Below, piece after piece: positions 16,575 to 25,506 of a stretch of DNA of 64,000 nt. The DNA is from Pseudomonas brassicacearum (GTDB taxonomy: Bacteria; Pseudomonadota; Gammaproteobacteria; Pseudomonadales; Pseudomonadaceae). A program made the position numbers and the translations under genes. The notes under the pieces were generated by a model that was not told the origin of the DNA, made no database searches, and was given only the letters and a program-made list of their open reading frames with translations. Every line of letters begins with the position of its first letter. Within the stretch, counting starts at the first letter, position 1. The stretch lies in NCBI RefSeq assembly GCF_009601685.2, contig NZ_CP045701.2, positions 1,488,001 through 1,552,000 on the forward strand, given 5' to 3'.

Positions 16575-17177
16575 TCAGCCGTTGACGATCAATTGCACCG
16601 CCACGGTAAACATCATCACCGCCACCAGCAGGTCGAGAATCCGCCAGGTGCTTGGCCGAGCCAACCAGGGGGCCAGCCACGCCGCGCCGAAGGCCAGGGT
16701 GAAGAACCACAGCAGCGAGGCACTGGCCGCGCCCACGACATAGGCGCCGGGCACGCTCTGCTGGGCACCGAGGGAACCGATCAGCAGCACGGTGTCGAGG
16801 TAGACGTGGGGGTTGAGCAGCGTCACCGCCAGCGCACTGAGCAGCACCGCCCGCAGCGAGCGCACGGCCTGGTTTTCGCCCTGTTGCAGGCTTTGCTTCG
16901 AGCAGGCCCGGCGCAGGGCCAGGCTGGCGTACCAGAGCAGGAACGCCGCGCCTCCCCAGCGGGCTATCGACAGCAGCAACGGACTCTGGGCCAGCAAGGT
17001 CGCCAAGCCGAAAACCCCGGCGGCGACCAGCAGCGCATCGAACGTGACGCACAGCGCCGCCACGGGTAGATGATGTTCGCGGCGCAGGCTCTGGGCCAGC
17101 ACAAATGCGTTCTGGGCGCCGATGGCCATGATCAGCCCGAGGGCCACCAGCAGGCCGTTCATATAACTTTGCCACAT
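16575..17177 (-). CDS. argO: Arginine exporter, LysE/ArgO family
   Basis: A 200-residue inner-membrane protein with about six helices. The start MWQSYMNGLLVALGLIMAIGAQNAFVL at 17177 carries the family's N-terminal motif GAQNAFVL; an alternative Met lies five residues later. 'LNPHVYLDTVLLIGSLGAQQ' in the middle is typical of ArgO/LysE. It exports basic amino acids. The gene is divergently arranged with the LysR regulator argP, its expected activator, and the 97-bp gap would contain the shared control region. Confidence 0.92.
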   Translation of the reverse strand: MWQSYMNGLLVALGLIMAIGAQNAFVLAQSLRREHHLPVAALCVTFDALLVAAGVFGLATLLAQSPLLLSIARWGGAAFLLWYASLALRRACSKQSLQQGENQAVRSLRAVLLSALAVTLLNPHVYLDTVLLIGSLGAQQSVPGAYVVGAASASLLWFFTLAFGAAWLAPWLARPSTWRILDLLVAVMMFTVAVQLIVNG

Positions 17178-17274
17178 AGGTTTGATCCCCGGTTTGTGTA
17201 CGAATGCTGGCCATTCTCCTGTGAAGAGTTGTATAAGAAAAACCAATCCTGCTGATCGCTCATTAGGAAAACTG

Positions 17275-18174
17275 ATGTTCGACTACAAATTGCTCTCCGC
17301 CCTGGCTGCCGTCGTCGAGCAGGCCGGTTTCGAGCGCGCGGCCCAGGTATTGGGTTTGTCGCAATCGGCCATTTCCCAACGGATCAAACTGCTGGAAGCG
17401 CGCGTCGGCCAGCCCGTGCTGGTACGTGCCACGCCGCCGGCACCCACGGAGATCGGCCGCCGGCTGCTCAATCACGTGCAACAGGTGCGCCTGCTTGAGC
17501 GCGACCTGCAAAGCCTGGTGCCGGCCCTGGATGAAGAGGGCCTGCCGGAGCGTTTGCGCATCGCCTTGAACGCCGACAGCCTGGCAACCTGGTGGGCGGC
17601 GGCCGTGGGCGATTTCTGCGCCGAGCATCACCTGCTGCTTGACCTGGTGGTGGAGGACCAGACCGTTGGCCTCAAGCGCATGCGCGCCGGTGAGGTGGCG
17701 GCGTGTGTCTGCGCCAGCGAACGTCCGGTGGCGGGCGCCCGTAGTGTTTTGCTGGGGGCGATGCGCTACCGGGCGCTGGCCAGCCCGGCATTCATCGCCC
17801 GGCATTTCCCCGGCGGGGTGCGGGCCGATCAACTGGCCCGTGCGCCGGCATTGGTGTTTGGCCCGGATGATTTCCTGCAGCATCGCTACCTCGCGTCCGT
17901 GGGCGTGGAGGGCGGTTTCGAGCATCATCTGTGCCCCTCGTCCGAAGGTTTCATACGTCTTGCTGAAATCGGACTGGGCTGGGGGCTCGTGCCGGAACTG
18001 CAAGCGCGCGAACAGCTGGAGCGAGGCGTGCTGGTGGAGTTGCTGGCAGATAAACCGATCGATGTGCCGCTGTACTGGCATCATTGGCGCAATGGCGGGC
18101 AGTTGCTCGGCTTGTTGACCGAGCAGTTGATCCGCTCCTCCCGGCAGTGGCTGGTGCCTTGGGAGGCGCCGTAG
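17275..18174 (+). CDS. argP: LysR-family regulator ArgP (IciA)
   Basis: A 299-residue LysR-type regulator. The start at 17275 (MFDYKLLSALAAVVEQAGFERAAQVLGLSQSAISQRIK) gives the winged helix-turn-helix at about residues 17-40. The rest is a periplasmic-binding-like effector domain ('LRIALNADSLATWW', 'EGFIRLAEIGLGWGLVPELQ'). ArgP senses lysine and arginine and activates argO, which lies divergently next to it. The frame is open to 17182 upstream, but that part lies inside argO on the other strand and is not coding. Confidence 0.93.
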   Translation: MFDYKLLSALAAVVEQAGFERAAQVLGLSQSAISQRIKLLEARVGQPVLVRATPPAPTEIGRRLLNHVQQVRLLERDLQSLVPALDEEGLPERLRIALNADSLATWWAAAVGDFCAEHHLLLDLVVEDQTVGLKRMRAGEVAACVCASERPVAGARSVLLGAMRYRALASPAFIARHFPGGVRADQLARAPALVFGPDDFLQHRYLASVGVEGGFEHHLCPSSEGFIRLAEIGLGWGLVPELQAREQLERGVLVELLADKPIDVPLYWHHWRNGGQLLGLLTEQLIRSSRQWLVPWEAP

Positions 18175-18259
18175 ACGTCAAGCTGCAGGTAAAAGCGGCG
18201 CACAGATAAATTTGCAGGTTGTAGCGCGAGGCTCGTAACCGCATTTCTTAGGAGTATTC

Positions 18260-19252
18260 ATGAAAATTCTGGTCACCGGCGCGAGCGGCTTCATTGGCGG
18301 ACGCTTTGCGCGTTTCGCCCTGGAGCAAGGCCTGGATGTGCGGGTCAATGGTCGCCGGGCCGAGAGTGTGGAACACCTGGTGCGTCGCGGTGCACAGTTT
18401 GTCCAAGGGGATCTGAGCGACCCGTTGCTGGCCCGCGATTTGTGCCTGGATGTCGAGGCCGTGGTGCATTGCGCCGGCTCCGTGGGGCTCTGGGGCCGCT
18501 ACCAGGATTTCCACCAGGGCAATGTCCAGGTCACGGAAAATGTCGTCGAGGCCTGCCTCAAGCAAAGGGTTCGCCGCCTGGTTCATCTGTCCTCGCCGTC
18601 CATCTATTTCGACGGTCGTGACCACCTCGGGTTGACCGAAGAGCAAGTGCCCAAGCGCTTCAAGCACCCTTACGCCGCCACCAAATACCTGGCTGAGCAG
18701 AAAGTCTTCGGCGCCCAGGAGTTCGGCCTCGAAGTGCTGGCCCTGCGCCCGCGCTTCGTGACTGGCGCCGGTGACATGAGCATTTTTCCGCGCCTGTTGA
18801 AAATGCAGCGCAAGGGGCGCCTGGCGATTGTCGGCAACGGGCTGAACAAAGTGGATTTCACCAGCGTGCAAAACCTCAACGAAGCGCTACTCAGCAGCCT
18901 GCTGGCTACCGACTCAGCGTTGGGCAAGGCCTACAACATCAGCAATGGGGCACCGGTTCCGCTGTGGGATGTGGTCAATTATGTGATGCGCCAGATGGAA
19001 GTCCCACAGGTCCGGCGTTATCGTTCCTACGGCTTGGCTTACAGTGTCGCGGCGCTGAACGAAGGTTTCTGCAAATTGTGGCCGGGGCGCCCCGAACCGA
19101 CGCTGTCGCGCCTGGGCATGCAGGTCATGAACAAAAACTTCACCTTGGACATCAGCCGGGCCCGGCATTATCTCGATTACGATCCGCAGGTCAGCCTGTG
19201 GGCCGCCCTCGATGAATTTTGTGCCTGGTGGAAGGGGCAGTGGCCTGTATGA
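18260..19252 (+). CDS. NAD(P)-dependent epimerase/dehydratase family protein
   Basis: A 330-residue extended short-chain dehydrogenase. The Rossmann nucleotide motif GASGFIGG is at residues 7-14, and the catalytic YxxxK is seen as Y-A-A-T-K after 'FKHPYAATKYLAEQ'. 'ALRPRFVTGAGD' is the typical SDR-e segment before the substrate domain. It resembles 3-beta-hydroxysteroid dehydrogenase-like SDRs; the substrate is unknown. A strong ribosome site (TAGGAG) precedes the ATG. The gene follows argP at 85 bp and may be separately transcribed. Confidence 0.85.
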   Translation: MKILVTGASGFIGGRFARFALEQGLDVRVNGRRAESVEHLVRRGAQFVQGDLSDPLLARDLCLDVEAVVHCAGSVGLWGRYQDFHQGNVQVTENVVEACLKQRVRRLVHLSSPSIYFDGRDHLGLTEEQVPKRFKHPYAATKYLAEQKVFGAQEFGLEVLALRPRFVTGAGDMSIFPRLLKMQRKGRLAIVGNGLNKVDFTSVQNLNEALLSSLLATDSALGKAYNISNGAPVPLWDVVNYVMRQMEVPQVRRYRSYGLAYSVAALNEGFCKLWPGRPEPTLSRLGMQVMNKNFTLDISRARHYLDYDPQVSLWAALDEFCAWWKGQWPV

Positions 19253-19411
19253 CTAGTTCTGTTAGCTCAACTTCGGCGCCATACAGGCCACCGAACGCCC
19301 GCTGATCGCCCCGTCATGAACCGAGTGCCAGGTTCGGGGTCAATCGGTGCGGCGGGTGAGGGGGTTATACTCACCGCAATAAGCCATCACCGGTTTCCCA
19401 AAGGTTGAACC

Positions 19412-20284
19412 ATGCCCATGCGTAACGATGCCAACGACGACTTCGATGATGTACCGAGCCTGCGGATGCGGGCCGACATTCCCGATGACGATGATTTCCT
19501 GCCCAACCGCCAGCCTCACGTGCAAGCGCGCCCGGTGCCCGTTGCCGCGGCCAAGGTCAAGGGGCCCAGCACCGGGCCGCTGTGGGCATTGGTCGGCGCG
19601 CTGCTGTGTGCGTTCGGTTTCCTGGCCTGGTGGAGCTTCCAGCAGATTTCCCTGATGGAGCAGCAACTGGTGGCGACTCAGGAGAGCTTCGCGCGGATCA
19701 GTGAGGATGCGGCGGGGCGTTTGCAGGACATTTCCGGCAAGGTGGTCGCTGGCCAGTCCAATGTGATGAGCGACAGTGAGGCCTTGAAGCTGCAGCTCAA
19801 GCAGTTGGAAAGCAAGCTGCAGGATCAGGGCAAGCAATTCGACAGCAAGTTGCAGGAGCAATACAGACTGCAGCAAGCCACGTTCGGTCCGTCCGCCGAC
19901 CTGGACAAGGAACTGGCCCAGCTCATTGCCCAGGCCACTGAACAGCAGAACACCAACACTCAGTTGCAAGCTTCCAACAAGGAGCTCCAAGCCCAGGTCA
20001 AGACGCTGGCGGCTGAAGTTACCGCCCTGAAAAACCAAGGCGAGGGTGGTGCCCTGGATGCCCAGCTCAAGAGCATCGGTGCCGACATCACCGCCCTGAA
20101 AAGAGCCACCTCCAATTCTGCCATCGATCGCCTGGAGCAGGACGTGCTCGTACTCAAGAGCCAGCAGGATAAGGGCAGCAGCACTGCCGAGTTCGACGCC
20201 TTCCGCGGCCAGGTCACCCGTAACATCAACACCCTGCAGGCGCAGATCCAGCATTTGCAGCAGCAACTTAGCGCTCGGCAATAA
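19412..20284 (+). CDS. Membrane-anchored coiled-coil protein
   Basis: A 290-residue protein with an acidic N-terminal cytoplasmic part (about 1-48), one transmembrane helix ('GPLWALVGALLCAFGFLAWWSF', about 52-75), and a long periplasmic coiled coil rich in Gln, Leu and Lys to the C-terminus. Heptad-like stretches such as 'LKLQLKQLESKLQDQGKQFDSKLQEQ' explain why relatives are often labelled chromosome-segregation ATPase, but there is no Walker motif here. Function unknown. The start at 19412 or the Met two codons on are both possible. Confidence 0.8.
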   Translation: MPMRNDANDDFDDVPSLRMRADIPDDDDFLPNRQPHVQARPVPVAAAKVKGPSTGPLWALVGALLCAFGFLAWWSFQQISLMEQQLVATQESFARISEDAAGRLQDISGKVVAGQSNVMSDSEALKLQLKQLESKLQDQGKQFDSKLQEQYRLQQATFGPSADLDKELAQLIAQATEQQNTNTQLQASNKELQAQVKTLAAEVTALKNQGEGGALDAQLKSIGADITALKRATSNSAIDRLEQDVLVLKSQQDKGSSTAEFDAFRGQVTRNINTLQAQIQHLQQQLSARQ

Positions 20285-20322
20285 GCCTGAGTGCACCTGA
20301 TGTTCGGCCCGCGCCTACCCCT

Positions 20323-20418
20323 GTAGGAGCTGCCGAAGGCTGCGATCTTTTGATCTTTCGCTCAAGACTCAATTGTCTGGGAAAAGATCGCAGCCTCGTT
20401 GCACTCGTCAGCTCCTAC
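20323..20418. repeat. REP doublet, GTAGGAGCTG type
   Basis: Inverted GTAGGAGCTGCCGAAGGCTG and CAGCTCCTAC ends with GATCTTTTGATC and AAGATCGCAG between them, in the gap between the coiled-coil and Cache-protein genes. Confidence 0.8.
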
Positions 20419-20472
20419 TTACCCCACGCCGTCTACGCTCTTGAAACACCAACAAGAACGAGGCGCGCGCAT

Positions 20473-21315
20473 ATGGTTTTTTTTCACAGGATGGTCTGGC
20501 TGGGCGCAATGCTTGTGCTGGGGCTGGCACCGGTTCATGCCGCGACACCGGATGACGGCCAGGCGGCCCGGGCGCTGCTGGAAAAGGCCTTGGCCTATTA
20601 CCACGACAACGGCGACAAAGCCTTCGCCGCCTTCAGTCGCCAGGGGGAATTCGTCGACAAGGATCGCTACGTATTCGTGGTGGATACCCAGGGTGTGATG
20701 CTCGCCAGCGGCGGGCCTTCCTCGGCGCTGATCGGGCGGGATGTTTCAGAAGTGCTGGGCCCGGACCTGCGCAAAGCCTTCAAGGACGCCTTGAAAACGC
20801 CCGAGGCCAGCGGCATCCAGCAGGCCGAATACCGCTGGCAGAACTGGGCGGACGGCAAGGTCGAGCGCAAGCATGTGTATTTCCAGCGCGTCGGCGAGCG
20901 AATCCTGGCTGTCGGCTACTACCTGCCACGGGCCTCCGCCGAACAGGCCAGGGCGTTGCTGGACAAGGCCTCCAGCGACCTGCTGAAAAACGAGAAAGCC
21001 ACGCTGACGGCGATCAATTCCCTCAAGGGCGGGTATTTGCAGGATGACTTGTATGTCTTTGTCGTTGACCTCGATACCCGACGGTATGTCGGCCACGGCA
21101 CCAACCTGCGCTTGATCAATACCGATTTCGCCAAGGTCAAGGACCCCGATGGCAAGCCGGTGGGGGAACCGATTCTGGCCATGATCGGCAAGCAGGATGT
21201 GGGGGAGTATGAATATCGCTGGAAGAACCCGGTGACTGGCAAGGTCGAGGACAAGCATGCTTACCTGAAGAAGGTTGGGCATTTTCTGGTGGCGGTGGGG
21301 TATTACAGTCCTTGA
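20473..21315 (+). CDS. Periplasmic double-Cache-domain protein
   Basis: A 280-residue protein. The start at 20473 gives a signal peptide (MVFFHRMVWLGAMLVLGLAP, cleavage after VHA). Two tandem single-Cache domains follow (about 30-150 and 155-280). Each contains the repeated pattern 'DRYVFVVDTQGVMLASG' / 'DLYVFVVDLDTRRYVGHG', then 'EYRWQNWADGKVERKHVYFQRVGERILAVGYY' / 'EYRWKNPVTGKVEDKHAYLKKVGHFLVAVGYY'. The internal duplication is clear by eye. Cache domains bind small ligands outside the cytoplasm; no kinase, methyl-accepting or cyclase partner is attached, so it may be a binding protein for an unlinked sensor. Confidence 0.85.
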   Translation: MVFFHRMVWLGAMLVLGLAPVHAATPDDGQAARALLEKALAYYHDNGDKAFAAFSRQGEFVDKDRYVFVVDTQGVMLASGGPSSALIGRDVSEVLGPDLRKAFKDALKTPEASGIQQAEYRWQNWADGKVERKHVYFQRVGERILAVGYYLPRASAEQARALLDKASSDLLKNEKATLTAINSLKGGYLQDDLYVFVVDLDTRRYVGHGTNLRLINTDFAKVKDPDGKPVGEPILAMIGKQDVGEYEYRWKNPVTGKVEDKHAYLKKVGHFLVAVGYYSP

Positions 21316-21329
21316 GGGGGGGCGTTTGG

Positions 21330-21365
21330 GGTGTATATCCGTTACCGCAGCAACGGATATACACC
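21330..21365. repeat. 36-bp inverted repeat
   Basis: GGTGTATATCCGTT and AACGGATATACACC form perfect 14-bp arms around an 8-nt centre, between the Cache gene and the convergent rapA. It shares the GTATATCC-like ends and TGCTGCGGTAACGG core with the tips of the large inverted repeat at 40979-41815. Confidence 0.75.
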
Positions 21366-21412
21366 CGATAAAACCACCACAGCGGGGACCCATATCGGGA
21401 CCCCCGCCAAAC

Positions 21413-24259
21413 TCAGCCCGCTACCAACACCCGAATCGCCTCCAAACGCAACGCCGCCTTCTCAAGCATCGCCAGGCCTTGCTCGCGCTGTTGGCGCAAG
21501 GCCACCAGTTCGCTGTCGCGTACGGTCGGGTTGACCGCTTGCAGGGCGGTCAGGCGGGCCAGTTCCTCGTCGGTATCGGCGGCCAGGCGCCGCTGGGCTT
21601 CGGCCACGCGTTCGGCGTGCCGCGGGGCGATCTTTTCTTCGCCGGCATTGATCCTTGGCGTGAGCTGGTCGCGCTGGGCCTGGATGAACTTGTTGGCGCT
21701 GGCGCGGGGCACGCTTTCGAGCTGGTCGTTCAAGGTTTCGAACGAGACCCGGGCGGCCAGGTCGTTGCCGTTGGCGTCCAGCAGGCAGCGCAGGGCGGCC
21801 GGCGGCAGGTAGCGGCCCAGTTGCAGCGAGCGCGGGGCCACCACTTCGCTGACGTAGAGCAGTTCCAGCAACACGGTGCCGGGCTTGAGGGCCTTGTTCT
21901 TGATCAGCGCCACGGCGGTGTTGCCCATGGAGCCGGACAGCACCAGGTCCATACCGCCTTGCACCATCGGGTGCTCCCAGGTGATGAACTGCATGTCTTC
22001 GCGCGACAGCGCCTGGTTGCGGTCGTAGGTGATGGTCACGCCTTCGTCGTCGCCCAGCGGGAAGCTGGCGTCGAGCATTTTTTCGCTCGGCTTGAGGATC
22101 AGCGCGTTTTCCGAATGGTCCTCGCTGTCGATCCCAAAGGCGTCGAACAGGGTTTCCATGTAGATCGGCAGGGCAAACTGATCGTCTTGTTCGAGAATGG
22201 CTTCCACCAGTGCATCGCCTTCACCGGCGCCGCCGGAGTTGAGCTCCAGCAAACGGTCGCGACCGGTGTGCAGCTCGGCCTCCAGTCGCTCGCGTTCGGC
22301 GCGGGCCTCGTCGATCAGCGCTTGCCACTGGCCATCGTCGGCTTCTTCCAGCAATGGCAGCAGGCGCGGGCCGAACTGGTGTTGCAGGGCGTTGCCGGTC
22401 GGGCAGGTATTGAGGAATGCATTCAAGGCTTCGTGATACCACTGGAACAGCCGCGCCTGCGGGCTGGTTTCCAGATACGGCGCATGCAGCTCGATGGTGT
22501 GCTTCTGGCCGATCCGGTCCAGACGACCGATACGTTGCTCGAGCAGGTCCGGATGCGCCGGCAGATCGAACAGCACCAGGTGATGGGCGAACTGGAAGTT
22601 GCGACCCTCGCTGCCGATTTCCGAACAGATCAGTACCTGGGCACCAAACTCTTCGTCGGCGAAATAGGCCGCCGCGCGGTCGCGCTCCAGGATATTCATG
22701 CCTTCGTGGAACACCGTGGCCGGGATGCCGGAGCGCACGCGCAGGGCGTCTTCCAGGTCCATGGCGGTTTCGGCGTGGGCACAGATCACCAGCACTTTGG
22801 TGCGCTTGAGCATCTTCAGGGTGTCGATCAGCCACTCGACCCGCGGGTCGAAACGCCACCAGCGTTCTTCTTCGCTGGCGTCCGGCTGGGCCTGGAAGCT
22901 GACTTCCGGGTACAGCTCGGGGTGATCGCCCAAGGGCAGCTCGAGGTACTCGTCCGGGCACGGCAGCGGGTAAGCATGCAGCTTGCGCTCGGGGAAGCCC
23001 TGCACAGCGGCGCGGGTGTTGCGAAACAGCACGCGGCCGGTGCCGTGGCGGTCCAGCAGTTCGCGCACCAGGCGGGCACTGGCTTCGACATCGCCATCAT
23101 TGACCGCGGTCAGCAGCGCTTCGCCTTCATTGCCCAGGAAGCCTTGGATGGTCTTGTGGGCCTCAGGCGAGAGACGGCCTTTGTCCAACAGCTCCTGCAC
23201 GGCTTCGGCCACCGGGCGATAGTTTTCGCTCTCGGCGCGGAAGGCCTTGAGGTCGTGGAAGCGATTTGGGTCCAGAAGGCGCAGGCGAGCGAAGTGGCTG
23301 TCCTGGCCCAGTTGTTCCGGGGTCGCGGTCAGCAGCAGCACGCCCGGGATCGTCTCGGCGAGTTGTTCGACCAGGGCGTATTGCGGGCTGACCTGATCTT
23401 CGTGCCACACCAGGTGATGGGCCTCGTCGACCACCATCAGGTCCCAGCCAGCGGCGAACAGCGCGTCCTGGGCCTTCTCATCGTCCACCAGCCACTCCAG
23501 CGCCACCAGGGCCAGTTGAGTGTCTTCAAACGGGTTGCTGGCATCGCTTTCAATGAAGCGTTCTTCGTCGAACAGCGCGACCTGCAGGTTGAAGCGCCGA
23601 CGCATTTCCACCAGCCACTGGTGCTGGAGGTTTTCCGGCACCAGGATCAGGACGCGGTTGGCGCGGCCGGACAGCAGTTGACGGTGGATGACCAGGCCGG
23701 CTTCGATGGTCTTGCCCAGGCCCACTTCGTCCGCCAGCAATACCCGCGGCGCGATGCGGTCGGCCACTTCACGGGCAATGTGCAATTGGTGGGCGATAGG
23801 CTGGGCACGGACGCCGCCCAGGCCCCAAAGCGAAGACTGCAACTGGCGGCTGGTGTGTTCCAGGGTGTGGTAGCGCAGGGAGAACCAGGCCAGCGGGTCG
23901 ATCTGGCCGGCGAACAGACGGTCGCTCGCCAGGCGGAACTGGATAAAGTTCGACAGTTGGGTTTCGGGCAGGGTGACGACTTCGTTCTGCCCGTTGAGGC
24001 CGTGGTAGACCAGCAGCCCATCGACGTCATCGACTTCGCGCACGGTCATTTTCCAGCCTTCGAAGTGAGTGATCACATCGCCCGGCGAAAACCGTACACG
24101 AGTGAGCGGCGCATTCCGTAGCGCGTACTGGCGAGTGTCGCCAGTGGCCGGATAGAGCACGGTCAACAAGCGGCCGTCCTGTGCCAGAACGGTGCCTAAA
24201 CCCAGCTCGGCTTCGCTGTCACTGATCCAGCGTTGCCCCGGTTGATACTGCTGCGCCAT
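21413..24259 (-). CDS. rapA: RNA polymerase-associated helicase RapA (HepA)
   Basis: A 948-residue SWI2/SNF2 ATPase that recycles RNA polymerase from stalled post-termination complexes. N-terminal Tudor-like domains (about 1-110) are followed by the helicase core: Walker A in '[16 protein letters not shown]' (GLGKT 180-184), DEAH box in '[14 protein letters not shown]', and the C-terminal helicase lobe with '[42 protein letters not shown]'. Length is close to E. coli RapA (968). The start at 24259 ([24 protein letters not shown]) fits the family. Monocistronic. Confidence 0.97.
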   Translation of the reverse strand: MAQQYQPGQRWISDSEAELGLGTVLAQDGRLLTVLYPATGDTRQYALRNAPLTRVRFSPGDVITHFEGWKMTVREVDDVDGLLVYHGLNGQNEVVTLPETQLSNFIQFRLASDRLFAGQIDPLAWFSLRYHTLEHTSRQLQSSLWGLGGVRAQPIAHQLHIAREVADRIAPRVLLADEVGLGKTIEAGLVIHRQLLSGRANRVLILVPENLQHQWLVEMRRRFNLQVALFDEERFIESDASNPFEDTQLALVALEWLVDDEKAQDALFAAGWDLMVVDEAHHLVWHEDQVSPQYALVEQLAETIPGVLLLTATPEQLGQDSHFARLRLLDPNRFHDLKAFRAESENYRPVAEAVQELLDKGRLSPEAHKTIQGFLGNEGEALLTAVNDGDVEASARLVRELLDRHGTGRVLFRNTRAAVQGFPERKLHAYPLPCPDEYLELPLGDHPELYPEVSFQAQPDASEEERWWRFDPRVEWLIDTLKMLKRTKVLVICAHAETAMDLEDALRVRSGIPATVFHEGMNILERDRAAAYFADEEFGAQVLICSEIGSEGRNFQFAHHLVLFDLPAHPDLLEQRIGRLDRIGQKHTIELHAPYLETSPQARLFQWYHEALNAFLNTCPTGNALQHQFGPRLLPLLEEADDGQWQALIDEARAERERLEAELHTGRDRLLELNSGGAGEGDALVEAILEQDDQFALPIYMETLFDAFGIDSEDHSENALILKPSEKMLDASFPLGDDEGVTITYDRNQALSREDMQFITWEHPMVQGGMDLVLSGSMGNTAVALIKNKALKPGTVLLELLYVSEVVAPRSLQLGRYLPPAALRCLLDANGNDLAARVSFETLNDQLESVPRASANKFIQAQRDQLTPRINAGEEKIAPRHAERVAEAQRRLAADTDEELARLTALQAVNPTVRDSELVALRQQREQGLAMLEKAALRLEAIRVLVAG

Positions 24260-24487
24260 GCTGCCTGACTCCCGCCTTGAAAAAGCCGGTTATCTTAACG
24301 GAAGGATCCTTCAGACCAAAGGATTTACGTACGCTGATTCGTTACCGACGACAGGGAACTTAAGCTTGGCCAGCGATCAAACAAGCTCGACCCTGGGATT
24401 GTTGCAATGCCAACTGGGTCACAAGTTTCGGACCGGCGGTTCAAGCTGCCATTTTCCCAGCCGACAACCTGAAGACAGGAGATCTTT

Positions 24488-24829
24488 ATGTTGCCACCCA
24501 TGCTCCCTTTGAGCGCCGTACCCATCACCGCTCAACAGGATCCGGTTCGCCAACGACCGGACATACCGCCCGTGGTCCCGGTGCAGCAAAGCTCCAACGA
24601 AAGCACCATCGACCTGCAAAAACGCGACCCGGAAGAGGCCGCGCTGCTGTTGCGCGAGGAACAGCGTCGCCAGCAGGAACGCGACAGGCGCCGCCGCGAG
24701 GCCGATGAAGACCCTGAAGAACACCTGGCCGTGCCGGGTACCGAACTCAATGCCGACAATACTGTGCCGGTGGCGCCGCTGATAGACGAAGAGTCGCGCC
24801 AGGGTCTGTGGGTCGATATCCAGATCTGA
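24488..24829 (+). CDS. Hypothetical charged protein, 113 aa
   Basis: A 113-residue soluble protein with a clear ribosome site (ACAGGAG) 7 bp before the ATG at 24488. The N-terminal third is Pro/Val-rich; the middle (about 45-80) is a highly charged helix of Glu and Arg ('RREEQRRQQERDRRRRE'-like). The C-terminus ends 'GLWVDIQI'. No known domain is recognised. It lies divergent from rapA and 94 bp before another small basic-protein gene, so the two may be co-transcribed. Confidence 0.65.
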   Translation: MLPPMLPLSAVPITAQQDPVRQRPDIPPVVPVQQSSNESTIDLQKRDPEEAALLLREEQRRQQERDRRRREADEDPEEHLAVPGTELNADNTVPVAPLIDEESRQGLWVDIQI

Positions 24830-24923
24830 TTCAGGCGTTTGCCGACGTACGCAGGCTGGTCAACGCCGCCAACAGCCCGCATCATGGGCGCATCCGCAAT
24901 TCACTGCACGATGCCCACACGCC

Positions 24924-25085
24924 ATGAGCCAAGACGACAAGCTGATCGACCTCAGTGCCGAGCGCGCCAAGCGCGTTCACGACCTCAACGAAAAACGCCT
25001 CAATGAAGTCCGCCAGGCTTTCGAGCAGGCCATGCCGTTGGGAAAAACCAAGAAAAAGCCGAAAAACAAACCGAAAAAGCGCTAA
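24924..25085 (+). CDS. Small basic protein, 53 aa
   Basis: A 53-codon frame starting at ATG 24924. The first 36 residues are an amphipathic, charged helix ('LIDLSAERAKRVHDLNEKR') and the last 14 are almost all Lys, Pro and Asn ('KTKKKPKNKPKKR'). This layout suggests binding to nucleic acid or ribosome, but I do not recognise a named family. It follows the 113-aa gene on the same strand. Confidence 0.6.
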   Translation: MSQDDKLIDLSAERAKRVHDLNEKRLNEVRQAFEQAMPLGKTKKKPKNKPKKR

Positions 25086-25230
25086 GCCCCCCTCGATCCA
25101 TTGATGCAGATCAGTTATTTCCCCACCTTTGCGCCCCGTTGCGGGCGTTATTGACCCCGGTCAATTTTCATCCAGGCCTGATTGGTTAACTTGAACCCAT
25201 CGCAACAGGGGCAAGACCAGGAGGCCAGTC

Positions 25231-25347
25231 ATGTTTTTCGATAATGTGGTGTTTGCCGGAGTGCTGACGGTTGGCCTCATGGTCGTATTTTTCGCAGGCT
25301 TTGGATTCTTCATCTGGAAAGACGCACATAAGCGGAAAAAACCGTAG
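25231..25347 (+). CDS. Single-span small membrane protein, 38 aa
   Basis: A 38-codon frame with a strong ribosome site (CAGGAGGCC) before ATG 25231. Residues about 7-29 form one hydrophobic helix ('VFAGVLTVGLMVVFFAGFGF'), followed by a basic tail 'KDAHKRKKP'. The positive-inside rule places the C-terminus in the cytoplasm. It looks like the short one-helix accessory subunits of respiratory complexes, but no such complex is nearby. A terminator follows at 25383. Confidence 0.65.
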   Translation: MFFDNVVFAGVLTVGLMVVFFAGFGFFIWKDAHKRKKP

Positions 25348-25382
25348 GTCTTTCTGGCTACAACGAGCACGCAAGGCATTTT

Positions 25383-25408
25383 GGGCGACTTCGGTCGCCC
25401 TTTTTTTT
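25383..25408 (+). terminator. Rho-independent terminator
   Basis: GGGCGAC-TTCG-GTCGCCC stem-loop with a run of eight T, directly behind the 38-aa membrane protein gene. Confidence 0.92.
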
Positions 25409-25456
25409 GCGCGCGTTTCTGAGGCAGCGCTCCCACAAGTTGTTCAGTGTTGGCAT

Positions 25457-25493
25457 AAAAAAGGTGCGAACCGCAAGGATCGCACCTTTTTTC
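25457..25493. terminator. Bidirectional terminator behind pit gene
   Basis: A-tract, AAGGTGCGA/TCGCACCTT stem and T-tract, 14 bp behind the stop of the minus-strand phosphate transporter gene. Confidence 0.88.
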
Positions 25494-25506
25494 TAAGCCG
25501 TTGGTA

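Noticed and set aside
21275..24121. 948-codon plus-strand frame opposite rapA
   Set aside because: It mirrors rapA in the opposite strand; high GC third-position bias creates such antisense frames, and the translation is rich in Gln, Gly, Val and His with no domain.
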